A stretch of DNA of 45,630 bases. Source: Actinomycetota bacterium (GTDB lineage Bacteria; Actinomycetota; Acidimicrobiia; Acidimicrobiales; Ilumatobacteraceae). Below, piece after piece: positions 41,349-45,630 of the stretch; the first letter of the stretch is position 1; every line of letters begins with the position of its first letter. Location of the stretch: contig CAUJET010000071.1 in the NCBI GenBank assembly GCA_963169665.1, positions 1 to 45,630 on the forward strand. The letters are read 5' to 3'. Both the position numbers and the translations under genes were made by a program. The notes beneath the pieces are model-generated. The model was not told where the DNA came from. It saw nothing but the letters and a program-made list of their open reading frames with translations, and made no database searches.

Positions 41349-42416
41349 ATGAAGGTCGCCGTTCTCTGGAAGGTGTGGAACGACTACTTGGAGGCTTCGC
41401 TCGACGAGCTTGCTCGGCACGGGCATCAAGTGTTGCTCTGCGAGACAACGCCGCGGGGCCTCCTCGACGATGAGTTGAGCAGGTATGCACCTGTGGTCCG
41501 TTGCCGGTTGTCCGGTGATTCCGGCGCGGCCGGCGTTGCTGACGAACTCGAACGGTTCGGCCCCGACATCATGCTGATCTGCAGCTGGGATGTCGCGGCG
41601 TATCGGTCGATCGCCCGCTCGTGGCGCCACCGGGCGGTTCGGCTGGTGTACATGGACAACCAATGGCTGTCAACGCCACGACAGTGGCTCGGCGTGATCA
41701 CTGCGCCGCTGCGCCTCTGGCCCTCGTACGACGGCGCCTTCGTTACCGGAGGCCGACAGGCCGCATTTGCGAAGCGCCTCGGGTTCGCCGGCCCCCGCCA
41801 TCAAAAGGGCAGTATCACTGCGGACACACGGAAGTTCGCCGGCACCCCGAAGCGGCAGGGGTTCATCTTCGTTGGGCGGCTCGTCGACGTGAAAGCGCTC
41901 GACGTCCTTGCGGCTGGATACCTCGCATACCGCAGTGCGGTCGAAGCGCCGTGGGAGCTCTCTGTCTGCGGGGCAGGTCCAATGGCGTCACACGTGCAGG
42001 GCCTTCCAGGTGTCCACATGGTCGGTTTCGTGCACCCGTCTCGGTTGCCCGACACGCTCGGCGCTGCGTCTTGTCTGGTACTGCCGAGCCGCTTCGAACA
42101 ATATGGCGTCGTCGTCCACGAAGCGACGTCCATGGGGCTGCATGTCATCGCATCCGAGGCGGTCGGCGCCGCCGATGATTTCGTTCGAGACGGTGTCAAC
42201 GGGAGGGTGGTCCGCACGGATGACGCCGCAGCGCTGGCGGACGCGATGCTCTGGATGCACCAGCGGACTGCGGCGCAGTTGGTCGAAGGGCAGCTGGTCT
42301 CGCAACAGCTTGCCGCCCTCCGGAGCCCTGCGACGTGGGTTCGCGACCTGCTCTTCCTCGCAGACCGATTCGACACGCAACGAGGCCTTCTTCGAGCCGC
42401 CGTCCGCCGAGGGTGA
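41349..42416 (+). CDS. GT4 glycosyltransferase
   Basis: 355 residues. N-terminus MKVAVLWKVWNDYLEASLDELARHGH, a middle GFIFVGRLVDVKALDVLAAGYLAY, then CLVLPSRFEQYGVVVHEATSMGLHVIASEAVGAADDFVRDGVNGRVV: the EX7E region with E..E and the GVNG loop of GT4. GGAAAG precedes the ATG. It is followed 25 bases downstream by another GT. Confidence 0.9.
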   Translation: MKVAVLWKVWNDYLEASLDELARHGHQVLLCETTPRGLLDDELSRYAPVVRCRLSGDSGAAGVADELERFGPDIMLICSWDVAAYRSIARSWRHRAVRLVYMDNQWLSTPRQWLGVITAPLRLWPSYDGAFVTGGRQAAFAKRLGFAGPRHQKGSITADTRKFAGTPKRQGFIFVGRLVDVKALDVLAAGYLAYRSAVEAPWELSVCGAGPMASHVQGLPGVHMVGFVHPSRLPDTLGAASCLVLPSRFEQYGVVVHEATSMGLHVIASEAVGAADDFVRDGVNGRVVRTDDAAALADAMLWMHQRTAAQLVEGQLVSQQLAALRSPATWVRDLLFLADRFDTQRGLLRAAVRRG

Positions 42417-42441
42417 CCAGCGCTCCGCAGGGAGCCGGCGC

Positions 42442-43611
42442 ATGGATGAGGGGGCCGCCCCGGGCCGATGCGACGACAGGAGTACCCTCAATTGGGTGGA
42501 TGGAACTCGGCGCCGACGACGCCAACCACCGTGCGTCGACACTCGTCCAGTGCTGCTCGTGCAGACGGCGCTTCCCCCGTACCGACAAGCGTTCTGTCGG
42601 GAGCTGGCGACGAGCTTCGGCAGGTCGCTCCGCATTGCAGCCGGCACCGACTACTTCGATCAGTCCATTCGCACGCTGGACGAGACCGGCCTCATCGATG
42701 TGAATCTGAGGAATCACTTCGTGCTCGGGCGTCGGCTGCTGATCCAACTCGGCCACGCCGAAGCCTCCATCCCTCGATACGAGATCCGGGAGCTGAACCC
42801 ACGAATCATCACAGCGTGGCTCGGGCTGATCCGGTCACGACTCGCTGGTCGCCGAGTTCTTCTCTGGGGGCACTTCCAAGGCCGCCGCGTCGGGGAGGTC
42901 CATCCACGCTTCATCCGTCGCCTCATGGTGACGCTGTCGGACGGCGTGATCGCCTACACCTTCGAAGACGCCGAACGATTCCGGCGTTCGTTCCCCCGCA
43001 AGCGCGTCACGGTTGCTCCGAACGCCACCGAACTCAGCACCGAGTCAGCCCTCATCGAGGGCACGCCCCGCAGCTACTTCTTGTACGTCGGCCGGTTGGT
43101 CGACGACAAGCGCGTCGACACGTTGATCGAGGGATTCCACGCCGCCATCGCCGAGGGTCTACTTCCCGACCACGTACGGCTCGTCATCGTCGGCCACGGC
43201 CCTGCGGTACCCACCGTGACCGAGCTCGTCGACCGACTCGATCTCGCCGACCGCGTCGAACTGCGGCCGGCCGCCTATGGCTCAGCAGCGCTGAACGATC
43301 TCTACGCGGGAGCGATCGCCGGCGTGTGCGCCGGCTACGCCGGCTTGAACGTCACCCAGAGCCTCAGCCGAGGCGTCCCGTTCATCACCATCGCCAATCT
43401 GAACCACTCGCCCGAGATCAGCGTGGGCACGGTCGATCGCAGCCTGTTCCTTGCGGCCAGCGCCCAGAGCGGTGCCCTGGCTTCCACGCTCGGCCACGTG
43501 CACCGCCTCGTTGCCGACGGCGAGATCGACCATGCTGCGATTCGCGACGAAACGGTCAGCCGCTATTCCGTGGAGGCGATGGTCGCCGGGTTCATCGCGG
43601 CCACCAGCTGA
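42442..43611 (+). CDS. GT4-like glycosyltransferase
   Basis: 389 residues. VLLVQTALPPYRQAFCRELATSFGRS is the N-terminal strand and acceptor loop; VTVAPNATELSTES marks the hinge, YFLYVGRLVDDKRVDTLIEGFHAA the second Rossmann domain, and DLYAGAIAGVCAGYAGLNVTQSLSRGVPFI the region where GT4 EX7E sits; only a weak form of it (GYAGLNVTQSLS) remains. ATG 42442 with GCAGGGAGC upstream; the ~35 residues after it are Arg-rich and the start may be later. It forms a two-gene unit with the preceding GT. Confidence 0.75.
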   Translation: MDEGAAPGRCDDRSTLNWVDGTRRRRRQPPCVDTRPVLLVQTALPPYRQAFCRELATSFGRSLRIAAGTDYFDQSIRTLDETGLIDVNLRNHFVLGRRLLIQLGHAEASIPRYEIRELNPRIITAWLGLIRSRLAGRRVLLWGHFQGRRVGEVHPRFIRRLMVTLSDGVIAYTFEDAERFRRSFPRKRVTVAPNATELSTESALIEGTPRSYFLYVGRLVDDKRVDTLIEGFHAAIAEGLLPDHVRLVIVGHGPAVPTVTELVDRLDLADRVELRPAAYGSAALNDLYAGAIAGVCAGYAGLNVTQSLSRGVPFITIANLNHSPEISVGTVDRSLFLAASAQSGALASTLGHVHRLVADGEIDHAAIRDETVSRYSVEAMVAGFIAATS

Positions 43612-43639
43612 CCCGCCGGCGACCACGGGCACACCGAGC

Positions 43640-44935
43640 TCAGCGCACCAACGAGCCGACGAAGCTCACGTACCGCTCAGCGGCCAGTTCACGACTGGTC
43701 TCGGGGGCGTACAGCGATGCAGCATCCACGAGCTGCCGGCCCAACGCTGGATTGGCGCGCAACGTGCGTACGCCCTGGAGCAACCCCTGCACGTCGCCGG
43801 GCTCCACCAGATGGGCGAACGGGGTTCGCGTCAGCGCCCGGTGGGTGACGCTGCCCGATTGCGTGGCGGCCAACACCGGTCGGCGACCCACCACGTACGA
43901 CGTGAGCTTGCTGGGGAAGCAGAACTCGCGCACCCCCGGATTCTCATGCAGCAACAACACGTCGGCGGCTGCCAACGCGTACGGGTAGTCGTCGTCGCAC
44001 AACGGGTCGACGAAGGTGACGTTGTCGAGCCCCGCGGCGCGCTGTTCGAGCAGCCGACGTTGATTTCCATCGCCCACGAAGACCCACTGCACGCCGTCGC
44101 CCGCGTCGAACGACATGCGTGCGGCGTCGATCACATGATGCAGGCCCTGCTTGGCACCCATGTTGCCGGTGTGCACCACCATGAACCGGTCGTCGCGCCA
44201 GCCGAGACGACGCCGAGCCTCAGCGGCGGTCGCCTGCACCGGGGAGATGTGGGTGAAGTTCGGCACGTGGGCGATGCGGTCTTCATCCACGCCCATGTCG
44301 ATCAACGGTTTGACGAACTCGCGGGAGATCACCCCGACGCGGTCTGCACCGACCAGCAGGCGTCGTTCGGCGCTGCTGATCGCGCCACCGACACGCGAAC
44401 CCGCGCCGGTCTGTTCGGCTGCGCCGCCAGTGATGTCCTGCAACACCACGCCCAGCGGGCGCCCACGACGCCCGGCGGCTGCGGCACCCAAGCCGGCCAA
44501 GGAGGGCGTGACGGCCACGATCACATCAGCTTTCGAGCGGAGCACCGACGGCGTCGCATGGGCGAGGAACGACGACTCCATCAGCGCCCGCCCGCGGAGC
44601 GACGCCTGCTTCGGCACGAAGTGACGCCGCCGACTCACACGCAGCCCGTCCGCGGTCTCGTCGTGCCGGAGGAGATGGTCGTACGGCGCCTGCGTCTTCC
44701 ACATCGGGTAGTGCGGCACCCCGGTCACCACTCGCACATCGGCACCAGCGGCGCCGAGCGCCTGTGCCAACGCACCGTTGTAGGGCGCGATACCGGTGGG
44801 CTCCGGCGGGAAGTTGATGCCCACGACCAGCACCGACACGCCTGCCAACGACGGGACAGATGCGCTCTGCATGATCGGCAGGGGCCGGGCGCCTACCTGT
44901 GAGGTCGGTCGTCGCTGTTCGAACGCTGCCGTCAT
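43640..44935 (-). CDS. WcaI-like GT4 glycosyltransferase
   Basis: 431 residues. VLVVGINFPPEPTGIAPYNGALAQAL and VRVVTGVPHYPMW are the signature of the WcaI/colanic acid (fucosyltransferase-like) GT4 group. VVLQDITGGAAEQTGAG, VGVISREFVKPLIDMGVDEDRIAHVPNF, MVVHTGNMGAKQGLHHVIDAA and VLLLHENPGVREFCFPSKLTSYVVGRRPVLA follow. Start ATG 44935 with GGGAGGCAGCAGTTG; an upstream ATG at 44974 adds 13 residues. Confidence 0.9.
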   Translation of the reverse strand: MTAAFEQRRPTSQVGARPLPIMQSASVPSLAGVSVLVVGINFPPEPTGIAPYNGALAQALGAAGADVRVVTGVPHYPMWKTQAPYDHLLRHDETADGLRVSRRRHFVPKQASLRGRALMESSFLAHATPSVLRSKADVIVAVTPSLAGLGAAAAGRRGRPLGVVLQDITGGAAEQTGAGSRVGGAISSAERRLLVGADRVGVISREFVKPLIDMGVDEDRIAHVPNFTHISPVQATAAEARRRLGWRDDRFMVVHTGNMGAKQGLHHVIDAARMSFDAGDGVQWVFVGDGNQRRLLEQRAAGLDNVTFVDPLCDDDYPYALAAADVLLLHENPGVREFCFPSKLTSYVVGRRPVLAATQSGSVTHRALTRTPFAHLVEPGDVQGLLQGVRTLRANPALGRQLVDAASLYAPETSRELAAERYVSFVGSLVR

Positions 44936-45064
44936 CAACTGCTGCCTCCCTTCCGTGCGAGGATCTGAGAACACCAGTCATTGTTCCACCCCCCGCAACC
45001 AGAGGGGTCACTCATCGACCAAGATCTTCGAGAGTTCACACTCCAACCGCTGGGCTCGTTCGTT

Positions 45065-45630
45065 TCACTTCGCCCGCGTCGCCGCGCGGCCCGCCCCGGC
45101 GATCCGAGCCAGATTCCCGGTCCGAGAGAGGCCTTGCTCGTCGAGGAACGCTTGCTGGGGCCACACCGTCTCCACGATCCGACGGCCACGCTGTGGGCCT
45201 AAGAACGCGTTCGCCACGCGCATCCGTTCCTCTCGTCCGTGCACCCACCGGTAGAACTCGAAGCGCGACCGAGCGAGCGCGTGCTGACGCACATACGCCC
45301 CCCATGGCGCCGGCAGCGGAGTCCACTCGCCCACACGCATCAGTGCCCACACGAACAGATGCCGCACCGCCGGCCGCTCGGTGAGCCGCTCGAACTGGGG
45401 GTCGTCCGGTGACACGCGCCGGCACAACAGCGCCACATCGGGCACGCTCGACATCTTCCATCCAGCACTGCTGACGTGCAGCGCCGCGTGCACCAGCATC
45501 GCCGGCTCCGACAGTGCCGGCACCGAACGGCCGTCGATCTCGATCATCTGCGGCGCCTCGAAGAGCACGTCATTGTCCAACCGGCTCGACACCAACGACC
45601 CTTGCACACCGAAGTGCACGTCGATCTCGA
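45065..45630 (-). CDS. Nucleotidyltransferase-family protein (NTP_transf_5-like), partial at right edge
   Basis: The frame runs through the right edge, so the N-terminus is missing; ~188 C-terminal residues are present. EIDVHFGVQGSLVSS at the edge, PQMIEIDGRSVPALSEPAMLVHAALHVSSAGWKMSSVPDVALLCRR after it, follow the pattern of the uncharacterised nucleotidyltransferase family (PF14907-like), in which an Asp-rich active site precedes 'IDLHW' and an 'H..hh.W..l..l.Di' block follows. These genes often sit in polysaccharide loci with HPr-kinase-like and PqqD-like genes. No such partners are seen in this part of the window. Confidence 0.65.
   Translation of the reverse strand, partial: EIDVHFGVQGSLVSSRLDNDVLFEAPQMIEIDGRSVPALSEPAMLVHAALHVSSAGWKMSSVPDVALLCRRVSPDDPQFERLTERPAVRHLFVWALMRVGEWTPLPAPWGAYVRQHALARSRFEFYRWVHGREERMRVANAFLGPQRGRRIVETVWPQQAFLDEQGLSRTGNLARIAGAGRAATRAK

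Overview
The window is high-GC DNA with NTG starts, strong GC3 bias and many start codons placed 6-7 bases after a TANNNT -10 element. This points to an actinobacterium. The 13E12-type HNH protein under a LexA box, the paired DUF1800/DUF1501 genes and the repeated 'DTR' surface module suggest Acidimicrobiia (Ilumatobacter-like). That placement is inference from gene content only. I saw no rRNA, tRNA or CRISPR array.

Left part (1-11.7 kb): a truncated 13E12/DUF222 gene with an SOS promoter; a P-loop kinase lacking an NTG start; a cytidine/deoxycytidylate-type deaminase; a RES-Xre toxin-antitoxin pair with an iterated operator; a secreted beta-helix protein; an orphan PqqD-like protein; a CLC channel; an alpha/beta hydrolase; an SRPBCC / ABC ATPase / ABC permease operon; and a ferric-reductase-like flavocytochrome.

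Middle part (11.8-25 kb): a surface-polysaccharide locus. A minus-strand operon runs LytR_C protein, Wzz-like co-polymerase with a dead kinase domain, low-MW tyrosine phosphatase, GT25, GT8. Divergent from it are the priming polyprenyl glycosylphosphotransferase and a DUF4012 protein. Next come an intact BY-kinase/Wzz protein translationally coupled to an LPTTG-anchored protein, and a three-repeat exported putative metalloprotease.

Right part (25-45.6 kb): glycosyltransferases, a methyltransferase, the DUF1800-DUF1501 pair (DUF1501 protein Tat-exported with three DTR modules), a Wzx-type flippase, two insertion sequences stacked on one CTAG site at the flippase stop codon, a hexapeptide acetyltransferase, a Wzy-like polymerase, five more GT4-type glycosyltransferases, and a partial nucleotidyltransferase-family gene at the right edge.

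Together these supply priming (glycosylphosphotransferase), assembly (GTs), decoration (acetyl- and methyltransferase), flipping (Wzx), polymerisation (Wzy) and chain-length control with phospho-regulation (Wzz/BY-kinase and phosphatase). Three exported proteins share one ~120-131-residue DTR module, a candidate common surface or matrix component. The best candidates for something undescribed are the DTR-module proteins (especially DUF1800-DUF1501-DTR), the RES-Xre locus with its bridging micro-ORF and operator repeats, and the paired live and dead BY-kinases.
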